This document shows, one piece after another, positions 24,569 through 33,883 of a stretch of DNA of 64,000 nt. Both the position numbers and the translations under genes were made by a program. The notes below the pieces were generated by a model. The model saw only the letters and a list, made by a program, of their open reading frames with translations, made no database searches and had not been told where the DNA came from. The first letter of the stretch is position 1; every line of letters starts with the position of its first letter. The DNA lies in the NCBI GenBank assembly GCA_002391625.1, contig DGFJ01000031.1, positions 7,460-71,459 of the forward strand, given 5' to 3'. The stretch is from Ruminococcaceae bacterium UBA3903. Its GTDB lineage: Bacteria > Bacillota > Clostridia > Oscillospirales > Acutalibacteraceae.

Positions 24569-26257
24569 ATGAAAGAATCATTCAAAAAGTACATTCCATT
24601 TAAACAAATCGACTTACCTGACAGGCAATGGCCAAGCAAGGTCATTACAAAGGCACCTACATGGTGCAGCGTAGACCTGCGTGATGGCAATCAAGCGCTT
24701 ATAGACCCTATGAACCTACAGGAAAAGCTAGAGTTTTTTAAAGCCTTGTGCGATATGGGCTTTAAAGAAATAGAAATTGGTTTTCCATCTGCTTCTGAAA
24801 CAGAATACGAGATATGTCGTGAGCTTATTGAGGGCAACCATATCCCCGATGATGTTTCTATACAGGTGTTGGTACAGGCAAGAGAACATCTAATCCGCAA
24901 AACCTTTGAGGCTATAAAGGGTGCGAAAAATGTTATTGTTCATTTCTATAACTCTACCTCAACCCTACAGCGTAAGGTTGTATTTAAAAAGGATATGACT
25001 GGCATAATCGACATTGCTGTTCAGGGTGCTGCGCTAATAAAGGAATTAACCGACAGCTATGAGGGTGATACAAACATTCGCTTTGAATATTCCCCTGAAA
25101 GCTTTAGCGGTACAGAGATGGATAATGCTGTTGAAATCTGTAAAGAGGTTATGGACGCTATTGGTGCTACAAAGGAAAATCCACTAATCCTAAATCTGCC
25201 CAACACCGTAGAAATGTGTACAGCTAACACATATGCCGATCAGGTAGAATATTTTATCCGCCATCTGCCAAACAGAGATGCCGCTATTATCAGCATACAC
25301 CCACACAATGACCGTGGCTGCGGTGTAGCCGCTTCTGAGCTGGCTTTGCTGGCTGGTGCAGAACGTGTAGAGGGTACGCTGTTTGGTAACGGTGAACGTA
25401 CCGGTAACTTGGATATAGTAACAATGGGATTGAATATGTTTACACAGGGCGTTGACCCACAGCTGGACTTTAGCAATCTGCCAAAATACAAGGGAATTTA
25501 TGAGCGTTGTACCAATATGAAAATACATGAACGTACACCATATATTGGCGAGCTTGTATTTACCGCATTTTCCGGCTCTCATCAGGATGCAATTAACAAG
25601 GGCATGGAATATATGAAGCAGTCTGGTACTGACTATTGGGAAATACCCTATCTGCCTATTGACCCTGCTGATGTTGGCAGACAGTACGAGCCTATTATCC
25701 GCATTAACAGCCAATCTGGCAAGGGCGGTGCCGCCTTTGTTATGGCACATAACTACGGCTACAACCTACCAAAGGCTATGCATCCAGAGTTTAGTGGGTT
25801 GGTACAAGAGGACTGTGACAAAAAAGGCAGAGAGCTGGTTTCCCACGAGCTGCTGAAAATTTTTGAAGATAACTACATTAACTTTCCACGAAAATATGAA
25901 ATTGTTGGTCATCCTACTGTTATAGAAGAAGGCAGCGACGGCAACAAAATAAAGCTAACAGCTATTCTACGCACTGACGGTGATAGTAAAACCGATATTC
26001 AAATTAGTGGCGAGGGCAACGGTCCTATAGATGCCTTTTTCCATGGGTTAAAAGGCTTTGGCATTGACAAATACCAATTTGTTGACTATTCACAGCACGC
26101 AATCTCTACTGGTTCAGACTCAAAGGCTGTGTCATATATTCAGCTGAAAAAGCCTGATGGCAACAACATTTTTGGTGTTGGTATATCAAGCAATATCTAC
26201 CGCAGTTCTATTTTTGGCGTCCTAAACGCTATTAACAGAGCTGAAGGTCAAAAGTAA
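24569..26257 (+). CDS. leuA: 2-Isopropylmalate synthase (long LeuA2 type)
   Basis: 562-residue enzyme that condenses acetyl-CoA with 2-oxoisovalerate in the first committed step of leucine synthesis. DRE-TIM barrel: the catalytic motif appears as DLRDGNQALIDPM (near residue 37), metal ligands in SIHPHNDRGCG (near 246), GERTGNLDIVT (near 276). A C-terminal LeuA allosteric dimer domain (about 440-550) should mediate leucine feedback. The length matches the actinobacterial/clostridial LeuA2 class (about 560) rather than the E. coli form. AAGGAGG precedes ATG 24569. Controlled by the leucine T-box just upstream; no leuBCD follows in the window. Confidence 0.96.
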   Translation: MKESFKKYIPFKQIDLPDRQWPSKVITKAPTWCSVDLRDGNQALIDPMNLQEKLEFFKALCDMGFKEIEIGFPSASETEYEICRELIEGNHIPDDVSIQVLVQAREHLIRKTFEAIKGAKNVIVHFYNSTSTLQRKVVFKKDMTGIIDIAVQGAALIKELTDSYEGDTNIRFEYSPESFSGTEMDNAVEICKEVMDAIGATKENPLILNLPNTVEMCTANTYADQVEYFIRHLPNRDAAIISIHPHNDRGCGVAASELALLAGAERVEGTLFGNGERTGNLDIVTMGLNMFTQGVDPQLDFSNLPKYKGIYERCTNMKIHERTPYIGELVFTAFSGSHQDAINKGMEYMKQSGTDYWEIPYLPIDPADVGRQYEPIIRINSQSGKGGAAFVMAHNYGYNLPKAMHPEFSGLVQEDCDKKGRELVSHELLKIFEDNYINFPRKYEIVGHPTVIEEGSDGNKIKLTAILRTDGDSKTDIQISGEGNGPIDAFFHGLKGFGIDKYQFVDYSQHAISTGSDSKAVSYIQLKKPDGNNIFGVGISSNIYRSSIFGVLNAINRAEGQK

Positions 26258-26331
26258 ACAACACTATTTGTAATTAACAAAAAGCTATGTGTCAATAGTT
26301 GGGGTAAGCCCCAAATAAGAAGGATATTCAA

Positions 26332-26360
26332 GGGGCGGCGTTAAGCTGCCCCATTGTTTT
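26332..26360 (+). terminator. Terminator after leuA
   Basis: GGGGCGGC pairs with GCTGCCCC over a GTTAA-type loop, followed by ATTGTTTT. A second small palindrome TTGGGG-TAAG-CCCCAA lies just before it (26309-26324). Confidence 0.65.
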
Positions 26361-26440
26361 AATATGCTAAGCTTTTGATGAGAAATCTATATTTTTGCCC
26401 TAGGTTCTGTTTTTACCCCAACATTTAGTATAGCACTGCA

Positions 26441-26474
26441 AAAAGCACAGAGGTCACTAAGCCTCTGTGCTTTT
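26441..26474. terminator. Bidirectional terminator between leuA and the PP2C remnant
   Basis: Perfect 13-bp stem AAAAGCACAGAGG / CCTCTGTGCTTTT with an 8-base loop and T-runs on both sides. Confidence 0.85.
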
Positions 26475-26666
26475 CCTTAGGTTTTAACTGTGGTATTTAA
26501 AGCTGATATTGTTTCTCCGCTTCTATATATTCCTTCAAATATAGAATGTCCCACACTCCTAAAGCGGTCAGCATATCTTCTGTAACCTTAAGCAGCTGTA
26601 GGTGCAGGGTATACAAGGTAAGGTGGCTTGGAACTTTTTTTATTTTCCATTTAAGCTTGTGCCAAG

Positions 26667-27128
26667 CTACAAAAAGTGTGAAATCAAAAAATATGCAAGT
26701 GCACCGAACACAGCTCCAGACAGCCCTACACCTAAGTTATATACCTGTGCTGTACTGCCATCAAAGGTTAAAACAACTGCTGTACTGCCAATACGTTGGT
26801 TTGTTTTTTTCATCTCATTGCAAATTTGTTTGTTAGCGTCCTCAATATATTCGTTAACACTGCGTGTACCATCATTCAATATTTTTTCCCTGTACACGTC
26901 CAGGGTTTTGGCGGCACACAATGAGGCGTATTCTCCCCTGCTTTGTCCACCCATACCATCAAACACACCAAATACACCATAATCTGCTGGTGACATAAAA
27001 GCAGAGCAATACAAGCTATCATCTAAAGGTGTTAAATATTTTCCATTTAGATAGTAGTTATCCTCATTGTTTTTTCTGTTTATACCTATGTCGGTACAGA
27101 CTGCCGCTTTTATTGATAGCCTACCCAT
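26667..27128 (-). pseudogene. PP2C-type Ser/Thr phosphatase, truncated
   Basis: 153 residues against about 240 for the PP2C/PrpC family. The N-terminal half is sound: DIGINRKNNEDN, VFDGMGG (metal site), and GSTAVVL near 118. At VYNLG, exactly where GDSR should follow, the sequence turns into a hydrophobic tail (GVGLSGAVFGALAYFLISHF) and stops, so the later metal motifs (SDGL, DN) are gone. The tail resembles the end of a membrane protein, as if a deletion had fused two genes. A second frame stays open from about 26680 down to a stop at 26497 with no PP2C signature. Good GAGGAG start site, so a truncated product could still be made. Lies just downstream of the hydrogenase operon but is separated from it by a terminator. 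Confidence 0.7.
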
Positions 27129-27238
27129 TGTTTACTCCTCATCACCTAGAGCTTGATACCTAATGTATTACAATAATAATATATAGATGAATAATATCAC
27201 AAAACCCCATTACCTACAATAGCAAAAAAACCAAAATT

Positions 27239-27290
27239 AAAGCGTCTATTATCCACAACCTGCGCAAAAAAGGTGGACAACAGACGCTTT
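27239..27290 (-). terminator. Terminator of the hydrogenase operon
   Basis: AAAGCGTCT (27239-27247) pairs with AGACGCTTT (27282-27290), extended by TCCAC/GTGGA, followed by T-rich sequence on the minus strand, 23 bases past the hydrogenase stop. Confidence 0.8.
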
Positions 27291-27313
27291 GGGTATATTA
27301 TAATATTACTAAA

Positions 27314-28816
27314 TTACTCATCAATTTTTCTATTTCCTATTTTCTCCAAGGCGGCAATAGAATCTTTTATGGTTTTCTCATAAGCTTCCTGACCGTATGC
27401 GTCAACCTGACGCTTATCCTTATCTCCATGAGTTAAACAGCCAGCACCGCCTATACATCCACCAACACAAGCCATACCCTCTATAAAGTTATTTGGCAAT
27501 ACATTTTTACTGGCTTTTAGCAATGCTTTTTTACATTCCTCTATACCATCGCAGGAAACAGCATTAAGCTTAAATTCTTCCTCAGGCACACCCTGCTCCT
27601 TCAGTGCCTGTGTTACAGCATCTGCCAAGCCACCGCTACGTGCAAATATTCTGCCAAAATATGATGCGTTGTCCAGCACATCCTCTTCCAGCTCTGTCAC
27701 ATCAATATCACGGCTGTCGATGATTGCCTGTAGCTCCTCAAAGGTAATCACGCTGTCAACATATTGTTTTACTGGCTCCTGCTGTATTTCCATTTTCTTT
27801 GCTGTACATGGTCCAATAAATACAATTTTGGCTGTTGGGTCAGTATCCTTAATATATTTTGCAATAGCACCCATTGGCGACAGATTATGGGAAATTTTAT
27901 CCACCATGGTTGGAAAGGATTTGTGTATATAATTTACGAACGCTGGACAGCATGAGCTTGTTAGAAACCCTTTTTCAGCTAACTCTTTAGCCTCAGAATA
28001 TGCTACCATATCAGCACCCAACGCTGCCTCTACTACGCTATAAAAACCAATTTTTTTAATACCAGCAATAATTTGTCCTATTTTAGCATAGCTAAACTGG
28101 CTGGAAATAGACGGTGCTACCACCGCATAGGTCTTATATCTATTGTTGTTGTCGCTGCCCTTCAGCATATTAATAACGTCCAAAATAAATGATTTATCAT
28201 CAATAGCACCAAAAGGGCATTGATATACACACGCACCACATGATATACACTTGCTGTAATCTATCTTTGCTGCTCGTGTTTCTTCATCTGTACTAATAGC
28301 CTTTATTTTACAGGCACGTTCACATGGTCTTTTGTGGTTGGCAATGGCAGTATATGGGCAAACCTTAGCACATTGTCCACAGTTTACACATTTATCCTTA
28401 TCAATATGTGCCTTTTGATGTTCATCAAAGGTAATAGCCCCACGTTTACAAACATCCTCACATCTATGAGCAATACAGCCACGACAATCCTCTGTTACAG
28501 TATAGCCACCCTCTGGACAGCCATCACAGGCTATGTCGATAACCTCTATGATGTTAGGGTTTTTCTTGTCGCCGCCTGTTGCAATTTTTATACGTTCACC
28601 CACAATAGCACGTTCCTTATATATACAGCATCGCATTGTAGGTGTCTTTTGCTTTACTATCACCTTGGCTATATCGTTAAAGCTCTCTAGCAGAGTATCA
28701 TTATAGGCATGTCTTGCTACCTCACGCAGCACCTTGTATTTTAACAGCTGCACTTTTGTATCAAATTTTCTTAATTTTTTTGGTGTTTTATTTTGTATTT
28801 GTTTTTCGTTGCTCAT
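27314..28816 (-). CDS. [FeFe]-hydrogenase, group B-like
   Basis: 500-residue iron-only hydrogenase with N-terminal ferredoxin-type [4Fe-4S] clusters (CVNCGQCAKVCPY about 143-155; CISCGACVYQCPFG about 189-202, plus additional Cys pairs CDGC/CRGC/CERAC) and the H-cluster domain. H-cluster loops: L1 TSSCCPAF (near 286), L2 IGPCTAKK (near 333), L3 MACVGGCIGG (near 455). Variations from the canonical L1 TSCCPxW and L3 ACPGGC fit group B enzymes, whose physiological direction is not settled. Cytoplasmic, would exchange electrons between reduced ferredoxin and H2. Last gene of a four-gene operon; AAGGATG site ahead of ATG. Maturation genes hydEFG are not in the window. Confidence 0.88.
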   Translation of the reverse strand: MSNEKQIQNKTPKKLRKFDTKVQLLKYKVLREVARHAYNDTLLESFNDIAKVIVKQKTPTMRCCIYKERAIVGERIKIATGGDKKNPNIIEVIDIACDGCPEGGYTVTEDCRGCIAHRCEDVCKRGAITFDEHQKAHIDKDKCVNCGQCAKVCPYTAIANHKRPCERACKIKAISTDEETRAAKIDYSKCISCGACVYQCPFGAIDDKSFILDVINMLKGSDNNNRYKTYAVVAPSISSQFSYAKIGQIIAGIKKIGFYSVVEAALGADMVAYSEAKELAEKGFLTSSCCPAFVNYIHKSFPTMVDKISHNLSPMGAIAKYIKDTDPTAKIVFIGPCTAKKMEIQQEPVKQYVDSVITFEELQAIIDSRDIDVTELEEDVLDNASYFGRIFARSGGLADAVTQALKEQGVPEEEFKLNAVSCDGIEECKKALLKASKNVLPNNFIEGMACVGGCIGGAGCLTHGDKDKRQVDAYGQEAYEKTIKDSIAALEKIGNRKIDE

Positions 28817-28866
28817 AATATCATCCTTTTCTGTTAACGCCGGTTTGTTCCTACACCTATATATAA

Positions 28867-30039
28867 TTAAAAGTAGCTAACCTTTATTTTTTTGCCCATT
28901 TGTTTTAAGCATTTTTGTAATTCATCTACTATATTCATTTTTATATTAAAGCTTATTGGCAGATCTGGATTTTGATGTGCGGGGTTCATTGCCCTGCCAA
29001 CATAAAAGTTTATATCTGTTGACTGCTCAAACAGCATACGTGCGATTTGAGATGCACCATCATTTTTTACGCTCCAATGCCCATAATACTCGTTATTTGT
29101 TAAATAGCTTTTAGCATATGTCAAAACCTTGCTGACGGTAATAACGCCCTCTGTTACCAAATCCACACCTTCTATTTTCCCAATAGGCGGTATCTCAGGG
29201 TCTATATACTCCAGCACACTGGTCATAGGCTTGCCCAAATACTGGGAGGCAAGTGTTGAGGTTGTACCACCTGATACTATATGTTTACCCTCCTTAGAGA
29301 AAAACAGTGCCATCATTTTGTTTACATCCTCAGGATTTTGGGGCGGTCCAAAAAGCATATTTACAGGCTCTCGCTTACGAATTTTAATAGCACCTACGGT
29401 GGTATCATCCCCTGGCTCTCCGCCGTACAGCCTGTCACATTCATCTAACAATAGGGTGGTTAATGCCTTTGCCGTATAGCTTTGGTGATACAGTGCCTCC
29501 ATAAAGTCTACAATATTTTCACGCTGCCAACCAAAGTTCATGTATTTGCCTACACCAGCATAAATAGCACCGTCACTCATGGCCAAGAAAATATCATTTT
29601 CCTGTAGGCTTATTTTCGATTTATATATTGTTTTGCCACCAATTTCAACGGCTGTTCTAGGATAATCTACGCTTTTACCATCACGCATAAATATAACAAA
29701 GGGGTTGTCATACTGAATGATTTCTGCTTCCTCATTATCTACTACACGAATAATGGTAAATGTTGAATATGCTACCTTTCGCACCTCGCACACAGGTAAG
29801 GTAGACGCAATGGTTGACACACAGTCCTCAATGCTCATGTTAGCCGCCATCATAGTGGATATAATCTTAGAGGTAAGCGTTGCTAAAATATTAGCCTTTA
29901 CACCGCTGCCCAGTCCATCTGCCAGCACCATAACAAAGGAATTTTCACCCTGTTCCACAACCTCAACATTGTCACCGCACAGCTGTTCACCGTGTTTAAA
30001 AAGGCTGTGATATCCTATTTCTGTGCAAAGATTATTCAT
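28867..30039 (-). CDS. SpoIIE-type PP2C phosphatase within the hydrogenase operon
   Basis: 390-residue protein with an N-terminal SpoIIE/PP2C-like domain (about 1-225): VMVLADGLGSGVKA holds the first metal aspartate, LAMSDGAIYAG the second, and GDDTTVGAIKI the last. The C-terminal part (about 230-390) is an all-purpose-looking alpha/beta region not recognised, with FGPPQNPEDVNKMM. Its ATG overlaps the sensory hydrogenase stop by 8 bases, so the two are probably made in equal amounts. The pairing with a PAS-containing hydrogenase suggests H2 or redox signals feed into protein dephosphorylation. No cognate kinase is in the window. Confidence 0.82.
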   Translation of the reverse strand: MNNLCTEIGYHSLFKHGEQLCGDNVEVVEQGENSFVMVLADGLGSGVKANILATLTSKIISTMMAANMSIEDCVSTIASTLPVCEVRKVAYSTFTIIRVVDNEEAEIIQYDNPFVIFMRDGKSVDYPRTAVEIGGKTIYKSKISLQENDIFLAMSDGAIYAGVGKYMNFGWQRENIVDFMEALYHQSYTAKALTTLLLDECDRLYGGEPGDDTTVGAIKIRKREPVNMLFGPPQNPEDVNKMMALFFSKEGKHIVSGGTTSTLASQYLGKPMTSVLEYIDPEIPPIGKIEGVDLVTEGVITVSKVLTYAKSYLTNNEYYGHWSVKNDGASQIARMLFEQSTDINFYVGRAMNPAHQNPDLPISFNIKMNIVDELQKCLKQMGKKIKVSYF

Positions 30040-31711
30040 CTGCTAACTGCTCCTTCAACTTTGTCAAGGCTATCTTTGTTTCCGCTGTAGTTTCACCCAG
30101 CAAGGAAGCTATCTCCTGTACTACCCTCATTTGCTTATCTATTACCTTGTCTGCAATAGCTATGGTATTTTTACCTAAATCCTCTTTTTTCTCCCTTTGA
30201 GTTTCCTCGTCAGTAACATCACGCATTATGGTAATTATAATGCTGTTATTTTTATCGTATAATATGGATTCCTCTACATATTTACCGTATTCTGCCAAAT
30301 ATTTACGCTTGTTATGCACGCTTTTCCCTGTACTCATAACCTGCATATACGGCAACGGGTCTAATATCCGCACAACCGGCTCGTTTAGAACATCATGTAC
30401 ATTGCGTACATTCAACAGCTCTCTGGCAGATGAATTAATCTGCTGTATTTCCATGCTCTCATTTATTACAATAATGCTATTAGGCGTATTTTTTATAATA
30501 ATATCAGAGAAGGATTCTGCCTTTGCAATAAGATATGGCTGACACATTGTAATGTTTGCCTTGCCAAAGTACACTGCCACAGCCTTATCCCTACAGGTAT
30601 TGTAGCCACAGCTGCCACAGTTCAGCTCGTCCTCTGGTTTGTTCTTGCCCATCTTTTTCAATATTTCTTCTATTGCCCTGTTGCCCGGCATTTGATGGTG
30701 CAGCCCAACAAAGCTCATATGCTTGTTAAGCTTTTCCATTGACGGCATAGAAACATTAAAATCCTTTTTTCCTGCATATTTATCAACAGCCGTAAAGCCC
30801 TGTACCAAGCTTTTGTTGCCCCTATCCATAGCAGGACCACCTACACAGCTGCCAACACACGCCGACATTTCAATAAAGCAACGTGAATGCTTACCATCAA
30901 CAATTTCCTGTAACACGTTCATACAGTTTTCTACACCATCAATAGCCATATAGCTGTAATCATGGTTGTCACACGCCATTGTACGCAAAATGCCACCTGT
31001 TGTTGGAAACAGACGTGTCCTGCTTTCATCTATTTTTTCATCAGCCAGCTGAAATGAAAGCTTTTCCTCATTCAGCCACTGTGTCAGCTCCTCAAACGTT
31101 AGAACACAATCAACTACACCCTTATACTCCTCTGCCTCATCTTTTTTTGATATACATGGACCGATGAAAACGGTATAAGCGTCTGGATTTTCCTCTTTTA
31201 TTTTTGTACAGTGTGCCTGCATAGGTGACAGCACCTTGGCTAGGTTTGCCAAGGCTACGGGATAATATTTTTGAATAAGTGTGTTTATGGTATGACAGCA
31301 CGAGGATATAATAACGTCATTTGGTTGTTCTTTAGACATAATATTATAGGCGTTTTTTACAATTGTAGCACCTATAGCTGTTTCCTGTGCCTGTGAAAAG
31401 CCTAATTTTTGTAATGCCTGTTCCATGGATGTTATATTAACATTTGGATAATTGGCAACGAAGGACGGTGCTACGCTGGCAACAACAGGCTTTCCTGTAG
31501 CCAGCATTGCCTTCACCTTGTCCACATCATTACGAATTTGCTTTGCGTTCTGTGGGCAGGCTACAAAGCACATACCGCACAATATACATTCATCCTTTAC
31601 AATATGTGCCTGATTATCCTGAAATTTTATAGATTTCACAGGACAATGCCTGATACATTTGTAACAGTTTTTACAGTTTGATTTTTTCAGCTGAATACAC
31701 AAATTATTCAC
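30032..31711 (-). CDS. hydS: Sensory [FeFe]-hydrogenase with PAS domain (HydS-like, group C)
   Basis: 559 residues. Order: two [4Fe-4S] ferredoxin motifs (CKNCYKCIRHCP about 13-24; CILCGMCFVACP about 42-53), H-cluster domain with L1 SSCCHTI, L2 IGPCISKK, L3 SACVGSCVGGP, an extra Fe-S motif CGSCGYNTC (about 368-376), then a PAS domain (about 410-500) and a short C-terminal coiled helix. The altered L1 (His-Thr instead of Pro) and the PAS domain mark the putatively H2-sensing class known from Ruminococcus albus and Thermotoga, rather than a main catalytic enzyme. GTG start 31711 with GGAAGGG. Cotranscribed with the phosphatase and hydrogenase genes downstream. Confidence 0.88.
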   Translation of the reverse strand: MNNLCIQLKKSNCKNCYKCIRHCPVKSIKFQDNQAHIVKDECILCGMCFVACPQNAKQIRNDVDKVKAMLATGKPVVASVAPSFVANYPNVNITSMEQALQKLGFSQAQETAIGATIVKNAYNIMSKEQPNDVIISSCCHTINTLIQKYYPVALANLAKVLSPMQAHCTKIKEENPDAYTVFIGPCISKKDEAEEYKGVVDCVLTFEELTQWLNEEKLSFQLADEKIDESRTRLFPTTGGILRTMACDNHDYSYMAIDGVENCMNVLQEIVDGKHSRCFIEMSACVGSCVGGPAMDRGNKSLVQGFTAVDKYAGKKDFNVSMPSMEKLNKHMSFVGLHHQMPGNRAIEEILKKMGKNKPEDELNCGSCGYNTCRDKAVAVYFGKANITMCQPYLIAKAESFSDIIIKNTPNSIIVINESMEIQQINSSARELLNVRNVHDVLNEPVVRILDPLPYMQVMSTGKSVHNKRKYLAEYGKYVEESILYDKNNSIIITIMRDVTDEETQREKKEDLGKNTIAIADKVIDKQMRVVQEIASLLGETTAETKIALTKLKEQLADE

Positions 31712-31748
31712 GTTACAGCAACCCTTCCTTATTCACACACTTTGCATA

Positions 31749-31988
31749 TTATTTTTTCAAAATATATTTATCAAATATTTCATTAAAATTTTCCTTTGAT
31801 ACACCACATATAACCTCGTCCTCTACCTTTATGGACACACCCTCTGTACATTTGCCTAAACAGAAAGCACCGCTTAATTCAACCGTGTCCTCCAAACCGT
31901 TTTTAGCAATATTTTCCTTCATAAGGTTAATGATGTCATATGAACCTTTTAAATGGCATGAGCTGCCAACACATACATAAACTTTCAT
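31749..31988 (-). CDS. Small thioredoxin-like [2Fe-2S] ferredoxin
   Basis: 79 residues with the thioredoxin-like ferredoxin fold seen in NuoE and HydC. Four cysteines fit the [2Fe-2S] pattern: CVGSSC (6-11) and CLGKC (43-47). About half the size of NuoE-type subunits because the N-terminal helical part is missing. First gene of the hydrogenase operon, 37 bases ahead of the sensory hydrogenase; likely an electron carrier or a redox-sensing partner. AAGGATGG precedes ATG 31988. Confidence 0.87.
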   Translation of the reverse strand: MKVYVCVGSSCHLKGSYDIINLMKENIAKNGLEDTVELSGAFCLGKCTEGVSIKVEDEVICGVSKENFNEIFDKYILKK

Positions 31989-32179
31989 AATAGTATAACC
32001 ATCCTTTTTTATTTAAAATTTTTTCAACCTTACACACAGCTGCTCTATGCTTTATATTTTATCATCTATTTTTTTATGGTCAATGGTATATTTTTAGTTG
32101 CACCTTTTGCATAATTCATACCAAAAATTTTTATGTAAATAATACAAGTATCATTATGAAATTTTACTAAATTAACAGC

Positions 32180-32197
32180 TTGTTAATTATTTAACAA
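32180..32197. promoter_or_regulatory. Rex-type operator upstream of the hydrogenase operon
   Basis: TTGTTAA-TTAT-TTAACAA, a perfect 7-4-7 palindrome (8-bp arms counting flanking C/G), identical to the consensus used by the NADH/NAD+-sensing repressor Rex in Clostridia. It lies 11 bases past the -10 of the hydrogenase promoter, covering the start of transcription, a classic repressor position. The rex gene is not in this window. Confidence 0.85.
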
Positions 32198-32208
32198 GTT
32201 TCAGTATC

Positions 32209-32237
32209 ATAGTAACATACGCACCCCTAATTGTCAA
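32209..32237 (-). promoter_or_regulatory. Promoter of the hydrogenase operon
   Basis: Minus strand: -35 TTGACA (32232-32237), 17-base spacer, -10 TACTAT (32209-32214). The leader to the first gene is about 210 bases (31989-32200), AT-rich, without an obvious riboswitch. Confidence 0.8.
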
Positions 32238-32322
32238 CGTGGTTTACATAAAACAGCTGTAAAAAGTATGTATCCCATTTGGTCTGTATGGGAATTATTG
32301 TGCAGGGGTAATAGCTCTGTAA

Positions 32323-32365
32323 AAACAGGCACGTTACAGCCTTATCTTCTGTAACGTGCCTGTTT
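32323..32365 (-). terminator. Terminator after glycyl-tRNA synthetase
   Basis: Perfect 17-bp stem AAACAGGCACGTTACAG / CTGTAACGTGCCTGTTT, 9-base loop, T-run on the minus strand. Confidence 0.9.
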
Positions 32366-32379
32366 ATTATTGTATAAAA

Positions 32380-33756
32380 CTAAAATTTAATTTTTTTATT
32401 GATGTATTCAACAAGCTTATCAACAGGCATTCTAACCTGCTCCATGGTGTCACGGTCACGGACTGTAACACATCCATCGTCCACACTGTCAAAATCATAT
32501 GTAATACAAAATGGTGTACCAATCTCGTCCTGTCTGCGGTAGCGTTTACCAATAGAACCAGCCTCGTCATATTCTGTCATAAATTCACTTGACAGCATTT
32601 CATAAACCTTTGCTGCTTTTTCAGACAGCTTTTTAGACAATGGCAATACAGCCGCCTTAAAAGGAGCTAAGGTTGGGTGCAGTCTTAGAACTACTCTAGT
32701 ATCCTTTTCGTCTATTGCTTCCTCGTCATACGCCTCTGTTACCAAAGCAAGGAACAAACGTTCAACACCTAATGACGGTTCAATAACATATGGTACATAC
32801 TTTTCGTTAGCCTCTTGGTCAAAATATTCTAAGCTTTTACCACTTGTTTTTATATGCTGGTTAAGGTCATAATCTGTTCTGTCGGCTACGCCCCACAGCT
32901 CACCCCAGCCAAATGGGAATTTATATTCAAAGTCAGTTGTTGCCTTTGAATAGAAACACAGCTCATCAGCCGAGTGGTCACGCAAACGCAGGTTTTCTTC
33001 CTTTATACTTAAAGAATACAGCCAATCACGGCAGAAGCTTCTCCAATAGTCAAACCATTCCAGGTCAGTACCAGGCTTACAGAAAAACTCCAGCTCCATT
33101 TGCTCAAACTCTCTTACTCTAAAGATAAAGTTACCAGGGGTAATCTCATTTCTAAAGGATTTACCAATCTGTGCTACACCAAATGGCACTTTTTTTCTGC
33201 TGGTTCTTTGAATATTGGCGAAGTTTACAAAAATGCCTTGGGCTGTTTCTGGACGCAGATATATTTCATTTTTACTATTTTCCGTAACGCCCTGAAATGT
33301 TTTAAACATTAGGTTAAACTGGCGTATATCTGTAAAGCTGCTTTTTCCACACTGCGGACAAGCTATGTTATGCTCCTGTATATACTCTGACATTTCCTCG
33401 TTTGTCCAGCCAGCAACGTTTGTACCATCAAATTTTTCTATTAAATCGTCGGCTCTGTGACGGGTCTTACATTCCTTACAATCCATTAACGGGTCAGAAA
33501 ATCCGCCAATATGACCTGACGCTACCCATGTTTGTGGGTTCATAAGGATAGCAGAATCCAAGCCTACATTGTATTTATTTTCCTGTACAAACTTTTTCAG
33601 CCATGCTTTTTTTATATTATTCTTTAGCTCCATACCTAAAGGACCGTAGTCCCATGTATTTGCCAAGCCCCCATAAATTTCAGAGCCTGCATATACAAAG
33701 CCTCTGTTTTTACAAAGGGAAACAATTTTGTCCATAGTTTTTTTACTGTTATCCAT
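32380..33756 (-). CDS. glyS: Glycyl-tRNA synthetase, dimeric eukaryote-like class II type
   Basis: 458-residue alpha2 enzyme charging tRNA-Gly; the single-chain type found in many Firmicutes, not the alpha2beta2 E. coli type. Class II motifs: motif 1 region [12 protein letters not shown], motif 2 [25 protein letters not shown], motif 3 [15 protein letters not shown] CxxC zinc-type insertion (CKECKTRH and CPQCGK, about 91-138) is present. C-terminal anticodon-binding domain about 350-458. Start ATG 33756 with GAAAGGA. No T-box leader is visible upstream. Confidence 0.96.
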   Translation of the reverse strand: MDNSKKTMDKIVSLCKNRGFVYAGSEIYGGLANTWDYGPLGMELKNNIKKAWLKKFVQENKYNVGLDSAILMNPQTWVASGHIGGFSDPLMDCKECKTRHRADDLIEKFDGTNVAGWTNEEMSEYIQEHNIACPQCGKSSFTDIRQFNLMFKTFQGVTENSKNEIYLRPETAQGIFVNFANIQRTSRKKVPFGVAQIGKSFRNEITPGNFIFRVREFEQMELEFFCKPGTDLEWFDYWRSFCRDWLYSLSIKEENLRLRDHSADELCFYSKATTDFEYKFPFGWGELWGVADRTDYDLNQHIKTSGKSLEYFDQEANEKYVPYVIEPSLGVERLFLALVTEAYDEEAIDEKDTRVVLRLHPTLAPFKAAVLPLSKKLSEKAAKVYEMLSSEFMTEYDEAGSIGKRYRRQDEIGTPFCITYDFDSVDDGCVTVRDRDTMEQVRMPVDKLVEYINKKIKF

Positions 33757-33883
33757 TTTCTACGTTCCTTTCGTTTTTCCTTACAAAATATTATTTTCAT
33801 CTGCATCAACAATCGACGCTGATGTTTTTTACATACTACTATATATTAATGTCTGCACAGTATGATGTCAAGGGAAATATAGC

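Noticed and set aside
25190..25750. 186-residue open frame opposite leuA
   Set aside because: It lies fully antisense in a well-conserved enzyme gene, no ribosome-binding site, no recognisable sequence; a shadow frame.
27669..28690. Plus-strand frames opposite the hydrogenase gene
   Set aside because: Antisense to a well-supported enzyme; composition and lack of ribosome sites show they are shadows.
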